Shown here one piece after another: positions 43,177 to 52,225 of a stretch of DNA of 64,000 nt. A program made the position numbers and the translations under genes. The notes beneath the pieces are model-generated. The model was given only the letters and a program-made list of their open reading frames with translations. It searched no databases and was not told the DNA's origin. How positions within the stretch are numbered: position 1 is the first letter of the stretch; each line of letters opens with the position of its first letter. This DNA comes from Methylomicrobium agile. Lineage in GTDB: Bacteria; Pseudomonadota; Gammaproteobacteria; Methylococcales; Methylomonadaceae. The DNA lies in NCBI RefSeq assembly GCF_000733855.1, contig NZ_JPOJ01000001.1:2108001-2172000 (forward strand), given 5' to 3'.

Positions 43177-43782
43177 ATGCCCTCATTCTCATCTCCTTCA
43201 AGCCATATCAAACTATCCCCCCGTCCTCTACCAGCTGACTCGGTAAAAGCTAGCTTTGCCGGCCAGCATAGCACTGTCAATTGCAATGTTTGTAACAGGA
43301 CCATGGTACCTCGGGTGATCAGTTATTATGGCCAGCCGTTACGGTCCATTTGTCCCTTTTGTGGCGCGACCTTCAGTAAATTTCCCAGCGGATTGCAGCG
43401 ACTGATGCAGCGTTTTCAAACGCGCCGCTTGTCGTTTGCTGCCTTTGCATGGATGGTAGTTCTAGCGTTAGGCTTTGGCTTGCTCTGGTGGGTGAGTGAT
43501 TGGGCAATCTTACCCGTAAATCTAACCTTTATCGCGGCATTAGGAAGCGTCGGATTTGGTCTATTGGCCTTGGCTGAACTGTTTGTACAGGGCGTGGAAC
43601 ATCTCGCCGCCAGACTGTCTCACGAGAGCACTTATTATTGGACTGGATTGATTTTAATAGCACTGATCATTGCCAACCAACGGGATTTTATGATCAATTA
43701 CTGGCTGATGCTCTTTTCCATCGTCCTTCTGATACGTTGGGTTGTTGTTGGCAGTATGCGCATGCTGATTAGAAACAAGTAG
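43177..43782 (+). CDS. Zinc-ribbon membrane protein beside traG
   Basis: 201 aa. N-terminal zinc ribbon: CNVCNRTMVP and ICPFCGATF (Cys pairs near residues 37-40 and 61-64). Then about four hydrophobic segments: residues ~87-107 (AAFAWMVVLALGFGLLWWV), ~113-137, ~158-170 and ~175-192. Family not recognised. It converges with traG, the place where SXT-type elements carry the entry-exclusion gene, so an exclusion role is possible but unproven. Confidence 0.7.
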   Translation: MPSFSSPSSHIKLSPRPLPADSVKASFAGQHSTVNCNVCNRTMVPRVISYYGQPLRSICPFCGATFSKFPSGLQRLMQRFQTRRLSFAAFAWMVVLALGFGLLWWVSDWAILPVNLTFIAALGSVGFGLLALAELFVQGVEHLAARLSHESTYYWTGLILIALIIANQRDFMINYWLMLFSIVLLIRWVVVGSMRMLIRNK

Positions 43783-43797
43783 CAGTCGGATCGATTA

Positions 43798-46700
43798 TTA
43801 ATCGCTCACCCGTCCGCGTGCCCGATTGAAGTTACCAATCTGATCGATCAGATCCTTTCGGTTCTGCCCGGCCGCACTGCGTAGCAAATTTGCGATATTG
43901 TTGCCGTCGATGTCGCCTTCTTCCTCAAGCAGTTTTTGTTTTGCCTGCCCCAAGCTGCCATTGTCTTCACCGCCGACGGCAATTCCGGCAAAGGCCTCGA
44001 ACATGGCGGCGCGATAATAGGCTTGTTGGCTCGGCGTCAGTTTGTCGGCTACTTCATTGACTCGGTGATCGGCCCAGATTTGTGAAGCTTGTTCAAACCC
44101 GGAAGACGACTCTGATGCGGCGAATTTAAGCGCATCCCAGTAATCCGCGCCTGTCGAAAGCGCCTCTTGAAAGCTTCCGGTAAATTGGTGGATAGCCTCA
44201 CTGCTGGCAGCACCGACAGCTTCAATTGTTTTAGCCGTATCATAGAGACTGCCGCCCAGCATGTTGTATGACCACTCCGCAGCTGATGGCGTATTGTTGG
44301 CGGCAGCTGCTAACGCGTTTCTAAAATGTTCGGCTTTGAGTTGCCTCATCTCGTCAACCCCGGCATTCGTCTGTTGATCCAAACGCTCGAGGCTCTGCTG
44401 ATGATCGGCCGCAATCGACTTTTGACCAGCCGCCATCCGGCCACCTGTCGTGTTGATCTGGCTTTGTGCTCGGTGAGTAGCGGCTTCAGCTTCGGGTCGA
44501 GGATCAGCCAGGTCTGCGCGTTCAACCAGAGTTTGAGCCGCACCGAAGATGGGTGTCTGGGATTTCAGGTTTTCGTTTTTCCCTGAATTCCAGTCAGCGT
44601 CCGATGTTGGCGCATGAAACGCATAGCCCAGTAACTGGTAACCCGCAATTTCCGCACTACGCGACTGTTGACTATCCAAGGTTCGATAGCGGGGTGAGGA
44701 AAAGCCGGTTAACAAGGACATGCCTGCCGCCGCATAGGCCTGATCGCTATTGGCCATCCAACCGACCGATTTCCATTGCGAAGCCAATCGTTGCGCATCT
44801 CCGCGAAGGCCATACTGATCCAGCGCTTGATCCAGTCGTTCCATCAAGGCGCCGTCACTGGCCAGCCGCAATCCGGTCTCCGCAGCGCCAAAGCTGGCCT
44901 GGGCCCCGAAGCGTTGCCCGGCGGAGACCGTTTGTTGATAGGTTTCCGAGGCGAAAACGGCATCGGTTGCACTGTGTTGTAACGATGATAGCGATTGGTT
45001 TTGCAAGCCCAGCGAGGCCACGTTACGGATGCCGGATTGTGCGTCCAGAGCCAAACTTTTCGCAAGCCCGGCCTGATAACCTTTACTGTCCATCACCGTT
45101 TGCGCTATGTCCGCGGCGATCGAATCGAATTTATCCTGGCCGACTTTAAAATCGTTCTGTAACCGCCCTGAAATGGCGGCGCCCAAGGCTTCTTCGGACA
45201 ATTTGGCGCCGGCATTCGCGCTGCCGGCCACCAATGCGGAGAAGTGATCCGCTGAAATGCCCGTATCGCTATGCTTCTTGGCAAACGATTCACCGTACTG
45301 CCGGTTATAGGCATCGGTCTGGCTGGTGCTGCTGGCGATCTGCTGGCCCAGGGAATGGCTGTCAAACGCATCGCTGGTGATACTGTGGGTTTTTGAAGCC
45401 GTCGCCGATACGTTGTGCATGAAGCTACTCGTGGCTTGTTCGGATGCCTGGGAGGCGGACGCCACGGCCGCGTTAAGGTCACGTCCTGCGGAAAAGGTCG
45501 GCAAGACTTTGTCGCTTCCGCTCATAGTGACCGCCGACAGGGGGCTGTACTGATGCAATGGTTGAGCGTTCAATAGCGGTCCGGGACTGACTACATCCGG
45601 GGTGGCGATTTTCTCGTTGACATAATCGCCGCCGTCCATCCGTCCCAGAAAATGCGTGGCGGTCACGGCGCCGCGATAAATCAGCATCAAGGTGATGGCC
45701 GGTGTCGAGGCCGCCAACATGCCGCCAATCGACAGCCATTGCTGTAATTCCATATCGAGCTGGTAAATGCCCATCATCGACGGCAGATTGTAATTGGCAG
45801 AAGTCAACGCCGCCATTTTGCCGGCTGCCGACATATTGATGAACAAATTCACCACCGCGAGAATCGGCATCCACAACTGGATCCAGAGCAGCATGGAAAA
45901 GTAACCGATGTTCATCCGCAATCCCACACTGCCGAACAGCACCACGAACGCCATGATCGGCGCAATCGCATAGCTCAGGCCTTCGATAAACGCCATCATG
46001 GGCCGGACAATCCTGGAGAACAAAGTCTGTTCCGCCGCCCATTGAGTATTGCGCTGCTGGATGGCTTGTTCGATCATCGAGGCTTTGGTCCAGTGCATCG
46101 CATCCTCATGCCGGCCGATGACGCCTTTTTCAAACATCGGCAAGATCGCCGACATCAACATATAATCGGCCGCATGGATGACACCGGGACCGGCCAGGGC
46201 ATCGAAGGCCTCCTGAATTTTCGGCACAGTATCGCTCGCCGCGGCGACGCCCAAGGTCTGCTGCAACAGATTTTCCAGGGAGGTAGCGAAAGCGCCATTC
46301 GCCACCACGCCCAAATCCGCCCAGGCATCGGTGCAGGTTTTGGTTTGCGGCTGGCCGCCGACATAGATTTCGGTCATGTAAATGTCGGAGTCAAACCGAA
46401 GCGCATTGAGGGGATCGGCATCGCGTAAAATGGCGTCGACCGATTTCAGATTCAAATCCACGCCGGTCAGGGTGCATTCCCGGACATAATTGGCAAAGGA
46501 CGTTTCCATGTCGCTGCCGGCATTGGGGGCATTGGCGGCGCCCAAGCCGACCCGGGAGAGCAGGTTCCTGCGAACCGCGGTCAAGGTTTGCAAACTATCG
46601 GCAAAACCATGGCCGGTCATCGAGGGCAGGGCAAAGGCCTGTTCAAACAGGCGGGTCGACCGATAACCCATATTCGACATGACGCTGCCGACGACGGCCG

Positions 46701-46995
46701 GCCCCAACGGCACGTGGTCGACCACGACCACACTGCCGGTATAAGCATCTTCAATCGTGACCTTGACGGAGGGCGCGTACAGCATCAGCCACAAGACATA
46801 CGCCAAAAATAGGTCCTGATAGCGAAGTCCCCGGCCATCCCATTGCAGTAAAGCCCGCAGCATGATGATGATCACGCCGATCAAGCCGCCCACGCCGGCG
46901 GCGGTCCGGTAATCGCCGGTTCCGGAAATCATCGCGACCGCATTTAACACGGCTTGCAGGTAGGCCGAATCACCGACGGAGAAGATTTCGAACAT
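43798..46995 (-). CDS. traG: TraG, mating-pair stabilisation protein
   Basis: 1065 aa. N-terminal TraG_N region with membrane segments (YRTAAGVGGLIGVIIIMLRAL in parts, near residues 28-50; DLFLAYVLWLMLYAP ~60-75; IAPIMAFVVLFGSVGLRMNIG ~345-365; several more to ~470) and a long Ala/Ser/Gln-rich cytoplasmic or periplasmic tail (residues ~520-1065) predicted helical. F-type secretion systems use TraG for pilus assembly and to hold mating pairs. First in the row traG-traH-traF when read along the + strand, i.e. last gene of the - strand operon traF-traH-traG. Confidence 0.88.
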   Translation of the reverse strand: MFEIFSVGDSAYLQAVLNAVAMISGTGDYRTAAGVGGLIGVIIIMLRALLQWDGRGLRYQDLFLAYVLWLMLYAPSVKVTIEDAYTGSVVVVDHVPLGPAVVGSVMSNMGYRSTRLFEQAFALPSMTGHGFADSLQTLTAVRRNLLSRVGLGAANAPNAGSDMETSFANYVRECTLTGVDLNLKSVDAILRDADPLNALRFDSDIYMTEIYVGGQPQTKTCTDAWADLGVVANGAFATSLENLLQQTLGVAAASDTVPKIQEAFDALAGPGVIHAADYMLMSAILPMFEKGVIGRHEDAMHWTKASMIEQAIQQRNTQWAAEQTLFSRIVRPMMAFIEGLSYAIAPIMAFVVLFGSVGLRMNIGYFSMLLWIQLWMPILAVVNLFINMSAAGKMAALTSANYNLPSMMGIYQLDMELQQWLSIGGMLAASTPAITLMLIYRGAVTATHFLGRMDGGDYVNEKIATPDVVSPGPLLNAQPLHQYSPLSAVTMSGSDKVLPTFSAGRDLNAAVASASQASEQATSSFMHNVSATASKTHSITSDAFDSHSLGQQIASSTSQTDAYNRQYGESFAKKHSDTGISADHFSALVAGSANAGAKLSEEALGAAISGRLQNDFKVGQDKFDSIAADIAQTVMDSKGYQAGLAKSLALDAQSGIRNVASLGLQNQSLSSLQHSATDAVFASETYQQTVSAGQRFGAQASFGAAETGLRLASDGALMERLDQALDQYGLRGDAQRLASQWKSVGWMANSDQAYAAAGMSLLTGFSSPRYRTLDSQQSRSAEIAGYQLLGYAFHAPTSDADWNSGKNENLKSQTPIFGAAQTLVERADLADPRPEAEAATHRAQSQINTTGGRMAAGQKSIAADHQQSLERLDQQTNAGVDEMRQLKAEHFRNALAAAANNTPSAAEWSYNMLGGSLYDTAKTIEAVGAASSEAIHQFTGSFQEALSTGADYWDALKFAASESSSGFEQASQIWADHRVNEVADKLTPSQQAYYRAAMFEAFAGIAVGGEDNGSLGQAKQKLLEEEGDIDGNNIANLLRSAAGQNRKDLIDQIGNFNRARGRVSD

Positions 46996-47034
46996 AAGTG
47001 TCCTGACTGTGGAATGAGCTGAGAATGGGAATGG

Positions 47035-47679
47035 CTATGGGCTCGGCCACGCCGGAGCGGAAGCCGGGAGCTGAGCCACACTGCCATATTGGCGCGGTTT
47101 GACGGTATTCATCAGTTGCTGGTAAAACGCCATCAGGGTTTGCGGATTGCCATAACGACCGGCGATGGTGACATATTCGTCCTGGATCTGTTCGCGGGCG
47201 TCCTTCAGGGCATCCATCAGCAGCTTGGCATAGGCATGATCGTTGATCTGTGCGGCCGTTTGCACCGCACTCAGTAAATCGTTGACGATCAGCTGCGCCA
47301 GTTCCAAGGCAATCACCGGCGCGGCTTCTTCGGCCCAGAGTTTGGCAATCCCGGCATCTTCACGGGCCAGATTGTGGATCATGCCGCCGATGGCATCCGG
47401 TACGGTTTGCATGAAAGCCTGTTCGGTGGCGGTGATTTGTCCCTGGTTGGTCGAAAATTTAACGATCAGGCCATTGCCGTTGCTGGCCGAGCCCAGCAAG
47501 ATCTCCATGACCCGTTGTTTGAGGCCGACCAGATTGATGTTCTGGGCCACCGGTTTCAGGCACTGGTCGGCGCCATGGCCATCCGAACAGCTGTACAATT
47601 TGACGGTTTGATAACTGTTGCCGGCATCGCTGCCGTAGATCAGGTCCTTGATGCGAAGAAGGGGTGGCGGCGCACTCAC
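47035..47679 (-). CDS. traH: TraH, C-terminal part (split by a frameshift)
   Basis: 214 aa with GTG at 47679 as first possible start. The sequence continues TraH directly: just upstream, out of frame, the same strand encodes PDGKGENTPVSAPPPLL, which leads into this frame. IKDLIYGSDAGNSYQ, SGLKQRVMEILLGSA-like segment (GLKQRVMEILLGSA) and TVPDAIGGMIHNLA are TraH-like. The GTGA overlap with the N-terminal part would allow translational coupling, so both halves could be made. Confidence 0.8.
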   Translation of the reverse strand: MSAPPPLLRIKDLIYGSDAGNSYQTVKLYSCSDGHGADQCLKPVAQNINLVGLKQRVMEILLGSASNGNGLIVKFSTNQGQITATEQAFMQTVPDAIGGMIHNLAREDAGIAKLWAEEAAPVIALELAQLIVNDLLSAVQTAAQINDHAYAKLLMDALKDAREQIQDEYVTIAGRYGNPQTLMAFYQQLMNTVKPRQYGSVAQLPASAPAWPSP

Positions 47680-48473
47680 CGGAGTGTTTTCGCCCTTGCC
47701 GTCGGGAGCGGCTTGGGGGCATCGACAATGACGGTGCCGGAGATGCTCATCGCCGCTTCCAACAGGCTATTGCCGCCGAAGCGGAACCAGGCGCCGGCAT
47801 TCTGATTGATCAACGCCCGCCAAACCAGATTGCCCTGGATTTTTTGCGCCATGTCATTGGGCGCGTTTTGTTTGACCTGCTGAACCGGATCGCCCAGCGT
47901 ACTGGTGTTGGTCCAGCTGGAAAACACATCGCTGATGCCCTGGGTGAATGAGACATTGGACAGATTGGTTTTACTCTGCAGATCGAACGCCTTGACGGTA
48001 TCGTTGACCATGCCCTGCGCCAGTCGACAGGAGTTACTGAACATCTGGTTCAGTTCCTGGATTTTCTTTTGCAGATCGGTCATTACCGAAGCGCACCACG
48101 GACACATGGCCCCGATCGCCAGTTGAAATGCATAGCCGGCGGCATTGGCGGCGATATTCCGCAGCAATTGCACGAACTGGTTGTAATTGATGAAGCTGAA
48201 GCTGCCGGCGAACAGATCGATTCCCCCGCACCCGGCGCTGAACGAAGGCGGTACGAAAGACACCAGATTGGTGTTGGTAATGCCGTTGCGAGCGACCAGA
48301 CTGCCGCCGGTAATCACGCCCCGGCGTTGCCCCAGATGCGCGGTTGGCGCGGTGTAATTGGTCATCGTGCCGAACATGCTATCCATTTCCTGCTGCAAAT
48401 CGGCATCAGCGGACCTCGAACTCAGTGTCAGCAGAAGAAACAATAGGGCTCGTTTACCCATCGGGCTGATCAT
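47676..48473 (-). CDS. traH: TraH, N-terminal part (split by a frameshift)
   Basis: 265 aa from the ATG at 48473, which overlaps the traF stop (ATGA). Signal peptide ALLFLLLTLSSRSADA, then typical TraH text: MDSMFGTMTNYTAP, RRGVITGGSLVARN, PPSFSAGCGGIDLFAGSFSFIN (in parts), MCPWCASVMTDLQKKIQELNQ. It ends prematurely at 47676 after a shift near the C runs at 47704-47719; one extra C restores the frame into the downstream part. Together the two halves give ~480 aa, the normal TraH length. Confidence 0.85.
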   Translation of the reverse strand: MISPMGKRALLFLLLTLSSRSADADLQQEMDSMFGTMTNYTAPTAHLGQRRGVITGGSLVARNGITNTNLVSFVPPSFSAGCGGIDLFAGSFSFINYNQFVQLLRNIAANAAGYAFQLAIGAMCPWCASVMTDLQKKIQELNQMFSNSCRLAQGMVNDTVKAFDLQSKTNLSNVSFTQGISDVFSSWTNTSTLGDPVQQVKQNAPNDMAQKIQGNLVWRALINQNAGAWFRFGGNSLLEAAMSISGTVIVDAPKPLPTARAKTLR

Positions 48474-49468
48474 GGGGTTCTCCCGTCTTGAGCACTGTGT
48501 TGCAGCGCTTGAATCAATGACAGCGGATCTGGCAGGCTGGCTGAGCTGATGCTCCCCGAAGTGGGTAACAGCCGCGGTGTGGAACGGATGCCCTGGATGG
48601 TTTCGTACTGTGCTGCATCCAGCCAACCCGATTCCTTGGCTGCCAGCAAAATGCGGCTGGTCAGTTCCTCCAGCGACAACGCACCCTGCGAGAGCGGCAC
48701 GATTTGCCGGGGCGGTTTCATCAGGAAGAGGGCGGGTGTTTGTTCAACGCCCAGCATGGCGGCCTGGCCCTGATCGAGCTTGAAGATCCCAAACAGGCCA
48801 TTCGGCATCGGCCGGCCATCCAGTGAGACCGGATAAATCTTAAAACCGTAGGCCTTTTCCAGCATGTTCAGAACCGGTGCCTGCACATGGCAATAAGGGC
48901 AATCGGAGCGGAAGAAAAATAAAATTCCGGCTTGGTCTGCGATGGCTTTCAAGGCGCGATCCGCCATGGCACTGGCCTGATGATTGGCTTCATTGGCGGC
49001 ATAGGTCGCGACCGGACGGCGGACGGTTTCATCCAGCTGAGGATCGGACATCACCACATAGCGAGCCGTGTTGGTAAAACGCTCGGCTTTGTCCATCATC
49101 ACCCGTTGCAGGTAATAAAACGCCGCAACGTTTTCATGCGTCGGCTCATCAATGGCCTTGTTGAGATAAGTCTCCATGTTTTTGCGCAGCCAGGCCGAGG
49201 TGAAGGGTTCTGGTTCCGCCGGGGTATTCGGCTTTGAGGGTGGCTCAGCGGTGATCGCGGATAAACTCGGAGGCGGTTGGGGCGGTTCGGGTTTGCGTTT
49301 CAACACCGGTTCCGGCTGGACTTCATACCAGAACCAACCGCGCTGCTTGTCCGTGAAATACGAAACGCCGGGCTCATCGATATCGGCGCTCCAGGCAGCA
49401 TAGTCCTGGAACAATAGGGTCAACACGATCAATAAGACAGAGTTTCGGTTCATAGCCGAATTTTCCAT
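48470..49468 (-). CDS. traF: TraF, periplasmic pilus-assembly protein with thioredoxin fold
   Basis: 332 aa. Signal peptide (SVLLIVLTLLFQDYAAWSA), proline-rich linker, then the TraF domain: YYLQRVMMDKAERFTNTARYV (in parts), RRPVATYAANEANH, and the thioredoxin-like part FFFRSDCPYCHVQAPVLNML (~residues 190-210). The CPYC is an intact CxxC; F-plasmid TraF has lost it, so this version may be redox-active. Head of the traF-traH-traG operon, whose promoter should lie in 49469-49919. Confidence 0.88.
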   Translation of the reverse strand: MENSAMNRNSVLLIVLTLLFQDYAAWSADIDEPGVSYFTDKQRGWFWYEVQPEPVLKRKPEPPQPPPSLSAITAEPPSKPNTPAEPEPFTSAWLRKNMETYLNKAIDEPTHENVAAFYYLQRVMMDKAERFTNTARYVVMSDPQLDETVRRPVATYAANEANHQASAMADRALKAIADQAGILFFFRSDCPYCHVQAPVLNMLEKAYGFKIYPVSLDGRPMPNGLFGIFKLDQGQAAMLGVEQTPALFLMKPPRQIVPLSQGALSLEELTSRILLAAKESGWLDAAQYETIQGIRSTPRLLPTSGSISSASLPDPLSLIQALQHSAQDGRTP

Positions 49469-49654
49469 CAGGCCAGTCCCACCCAGTCTTCAAAAGATTC
49501 TTGAAAGCGCCATGATTTGCAGTGGGGGAGGCGGGCAGCATGAACGGGGTTGCCGTAAAAAATCGCATGCTGGTTGATTTATTGCCGAAAGCTGGTTGGA
49601 ACCTCTCCTAAAATCACGAGTAAGGCCTGACGTCTCTATTGGGGATGACGAGAT

Positions 49655-49912
49655 TAAATCCCTAAGAAATGAGGGATTGCGATGCTCAGAATGCCCATCA
49701 AATTGAAGGCAAGTTCCTACATTAGGAATTTCTCGATCGTTGACCAAGTTTGGTCGATCCCCAAATCCCTAATGCAATAGGGATGGAATCTTCAAAATCC
49801 CGATAGGCGTGAAAGTCGTTTGGGTTGCTGGATGAACGCCAGAAACGCCATTGTTGGACCCATCAATCACCTAGGGATTTCAGGCCTAAATTCCTGTAGT
49901 TAAGTATTAGGG
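49655..49912. other. Candidate oriT region
   Basis: A 450-base gap between traF (-) and mobI (+) carries clustered inverted repeats: AATCCCT/AGGGATT (49657-49678), TTCCTACATTAGGAA (49714-49728), GACCAAGTTTGGTC (49742-49755), ATCCCTA/TAGGGAT (49765-49784), and single AGGGAT copies near 49874 and 49909. In SXT/IncC elements oriT lies directly beside mobI. The divergent promoters for traF and mobI must also be here. Location is inferred. Confidence 0.6.
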
Positions 49913-49919
49913 ATCGTGA

Positions 49920-50426
49920 ATGAAAAACGAACAAGCCAATGTGGACTTATCCATGTTGTCGGAGGAAGACGTGCTCGGCTGGATCGAGACGAAAGTGGAT
50001 CAGCTTTACGCAGAGGCCAAGGTGTTGGTCGATGATTATTGGCGGCGATTGAAAGCGGAGCAGAACCAGCATGCGGCATCGGAAAAGGCCCGAATCGGGG
50101 TGCGTATTCGCCGTCGGGAATCTTGCCTGTCATTCAGTATCGAGTGGTTTCGGATGGCGATGATTCGTCAGCAGGGCCAAACCAAACCCATCGCCCACTA
50201 TCTCAAAAAAGGGCCGGGTTATCATTACCCCATGGGGCGTCTCCTGCAAGGAGAACCCGAATGGGAGGCGGTGCTGATTGAAGAGTTGGAAACCGAATTT
50301 GCCGACATTCGCAAGCAGATCGATTTGCTGGGAAAAATTCGGGATGCCATACAGGGCTATCGCAAGGCCTCACGCTCAGGCTTCGATAGGCCTACTGAAT
50401 CCATAGCCGTAATGGCTTGCATTTGA
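49920..50426 (+). CDS. mobI: MobI-like mobilisation protein
   Basis: 168 aa. Helical N-terminus (VDQLYAEAKVLVDDYWRRLKAE), RIGVRIRRRESCLSFSIEWFR, LKKGPGYHYPMGRLL, and EPEWEAVLIEELETEFADIRKQ (in parts), the layout of MobI proteins of SXT and IncC elements, which act with the TraI relaxase at oriT. Placed right next to the repeat-rich gap. Matches by memory of the family, not by search. Confidence 0.75.
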   Translation: MKNEQANVDLSMLSEEDVLGWIETKVDQLYAEAKVLVDDYWRRLKAEQNQHAASEKARIGVRIRRRESCLSFSIEWFRMAMIRQQGQTKPIAHYLKKGPGYHYPMGRLLQGEPEWEAVLIEELETEFADIRKQIDLLGKIRDAIQGYRKASRSGFDRPTESIAVMACI

Positions 50427-50430
50427 AATC

Positions 50431-50477
50431 GGTCGGGCTCGCAATCCATTTTCGTAGGCTCACATTAATTGCAAATT
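50431..50477. repeat. Left arm of an inverted GGGCTC-type repeat
   Basis: GGTCGGGCTCGCAATCCATT, then TTCGTAGGCTCA and TTAATTGCAAATT. The complement of these blocks is found at 51535-51629. Confidence 0.5.
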
Positions 50478-50584
50478 AAAACCACGCATCCAGGCTATTC
50501 AAAATTGACTCGATGCGGTGAGCTGATCGGCCTCTTACGTCTCGGGATAAACAACGAGTTGCTGCCTACTCACGAAAGCGGATA

Positions 50585-50614
50585 GGATGGCAAGAGCTAG
50601 CCCTCTTGCCGTCC
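50585..50614. terminator. Bidirectional terminator-like hairpin
   Basis: GGATGGCAAGAG and CTCTTGCCGTCC pair across a short loop and are followed by TTTCT on the + strand. It lies between the convergent mobI and 50660-50977 genes. The rest of 50427-50659 holds only one arm of the GAGCCC-type repeat. Confidence 0.6.
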
Positions 50615-50659
50615 TTTCTATGTTTCAAAGCCACCTCCTGTAGTGGCTCGCATTGAAAG

Positions 50660-50977
50660 TTATTTCCATTGCTTCCGAAGCGATCCAACGGTCGCATCCG
50701 AGCGCGCTTGGCGACCGCTTGGATAGATGATTTTTACGGAACCATGTGGCAATTTCAATATTTTTTCGATTGTTCTTATGATAGAAGGAATGGATGCATC
50801 TCGACGCGCATTACGCTGTCGACGTGCCGCGTCGGCTTTAACTTTGATAGGTTTCAATTCGGCGACTGCTTCACTTGGGTACATTACTTTTTCTGAAATA
50901 AGACCAGCATCTTTCAATACACGCGAAAAGTGCCGAATACCAATTACACGATGTTTCTTCAATAGATTGCTCATCAA
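50660..50977 (-). CDS. Hypothetical protein, second gene of a small - strand pair
   Basis: 105 aa, basic, with KKHRVIGIRHFSRVLKDAGLI at the N-terminus and a Lys/Arg-rich middle (KVKADAARRQRNARRD). C-terminal LPHGSVKIIYPSGRQARSDATVG is compact. Family not recognised; the basic character suggests nucleic acid binding. Six bases downstream of the 50984-51280 gene, so probably one transcript. Confidence 0.55.
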   Translation of the reverse strand: MMSNLLKKHRVIGIRHFSRVLKDAGLISEKVMYPSEAVAELKPIKVKADAARRQRNARRDASIPSIIRTIEKILKLPHGSVKIIYPSGRQARSDATVGSLRKQWK

Positions 50978-50983
50978 ATTCTC

Positions 50984-51280
50984 CTAGATCAATTCGTCAA
51001 TTTGCGTTTCTGTGCCATCGAAACGCTCAATGTGCGGCCTAACGAGCCATACTCCACCCTTTCCGCCAGTGATTCCACGCACAGTGATCGCCAAAGGATC
51101 GTCAATGCCTTGGCTCTCACATAAGATGTTCCAACGGTTTTGAATGTCACGCCACGGCGTTTTAGTTATTTTGGCTACCCTGTACCAGGTATAAATCTGA
51201 TTCCACGAAATAAATGTCATGCCGTTCAACAACAGCTCTTCAAGCTTGGAGTCTAACTGCACTTGTTGAAACATCTCCAT
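50984..51280 (-). CDS. Hypothetical protein, first gene of a small - strand pair
   Basis: 98 aa. FISWNQIYTWYRVAKITKTPWRDIQNRWNILCE (in parts) looks like a small helical domain, followed by ITVRGITGGKGGVWLVRPHIERFDG. No family recognised. The pair lies between arms of an inverted repeat (50431-50477 and 51535-51629), which may define a small cassette. Confidence 0.55.
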   Translation of the reverse strand: MEMFQQVQLDSKLEELLLNGMTFISWNQIYTWYRVAKITKTPWRDIQNRWNILCESQGIDDPLAITVRGITGGKGGVWLVRPHIERFDGTETQIDELI

Positions 51281-51534
51281 TTAAAATCCCATAAAAAATT
51301 TAAGACGATCTTATTTTATTAAACATGCGCTAAATAATCAATGACAGTTTAAACATTTATTCGCCGCTACTGACATATCTATGGGCTTTCTTGTGCCTAT
51401 ACCTTTACGATACACTCGATTGAGGCGATATCCATGTACCAATAGGATCAATTCAGCATTTTTGAGACGAGCGAGTTCGAAGCCCTAGATCCTAATGAGA
51501 CAGAATTGGGACTACACTACAGTTGCAAAAAAAT

Positions 51535-51629
51535 TGAGCCCACGAAGATGCATTGCAAGCCCGAGCCCATGAATGCAAGCTCATTTGCAATTAATTCGAG
51601 CTGAAATTGGCGATAAATGAGCCCGACCG
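51535..51629. repeat. GAGCCC-type repeats, right arm
   Basis: TGAGCCCACGAAGATGCATT, GCAAGCCC, GAGCCCATGAATGCAAGCTC and AATGAGCCCGACC follow one another and include the complement of the arm at 50431-50477. From 51281 to 51534 and 51630 to 51880 I see no convincing gene. Confidence 0.5.
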
Positions 51630-51883
51630 TTTTTAATTGGCCATTAACACCATTACACATAGCCACCTGGCCGCGTCTTTTTATTGTCCGACATGCCGGG
51701 AGTGGTCTGCATGTGCCTGTCCACTCCATGGTTCTTCTTGACTTCCCATCTGCTGTCTCTTCTTGGACTTGGAGAGCGACGCGAAGGTCGTGCCGTCGAT
51801 CCATTGGAAGGTCAAGTCGACGCATCCAGTTTTAGGTAAGGATTGAATGAGGCTATTTCGTGCTTTGGGCAAACCGTACAGAG

Positions 51884-51892
51884 TTATCCACA
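51884..51892 (+). promoter_or_regulatory. DnaA box
   Basis: TTATCCACA, a perfect consensus DnaA box, followed by an AT-rich stretch (51903-51945) that could be the unwinding element, then the iterons. This is the usual order of parts in an iteron-plasmid oriV. Confidence 0.75.
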
Positions 51893-52022
51893 GCCGTGTC
51901 TGCCTTATTATTTAGATTAAATAAAGATTATAAAAAGATTAGCATGAGAATTTTGGGCGTCTTCAAATTGTCTGTATGCCAGGTCAAGCAAGGGCTGCAG
52001 CGATTTTCAAAAATGGGCTTGG

Positions 52023-52220
52023 CGTCAGTCTAATGCCGTGTCAAACGTCAGTCGAATGCCGTGCTTTGCGTCGGCCTAATGCCGTGTGGAGTCAGCCGAA
52101 TGCCGTTATCCCGTCGGCCGAATGCCGTGCCTCTGTCAGTCGAATGCCGTGTCAGCGTCGGCCGAATGCCGTATCCCAGGAACATTGACCGACCCAAAAG
52201 GGCGTCAGCCGTATGCCGTG
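52023..52220 (+). repeat. oriV iterons (eight copies)
   Basis: Eight direct repeats of the form GTC(A/G)G(T/C)CGAATGCCGTG start near 52023, 52046, 52069, 52090, 52112, 52134, 52156 and 52203. Spacing is 21-23 bases, about two helix turns, except for the last one (47). They lie just past the 3' end of the TrfA-type gene and should be its binding sites. Confidence 0.9.
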
Positions 52221-52225
52221 CTTTT

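Noticed and set aside
51517-51872. Open frames on the - strand near 51.5-51.9 kb
   Set aside because: They run through repeats, lack ribosome sites and show no recognisable domain.
52023-52220. Regular short direct repeats, first considered as a CRISPR array
   Set aside because: The 22-base period leaves only ~5 bases between units, no spacers, no cas genes, and the array is beside trfA and a DnaA box: iterons.
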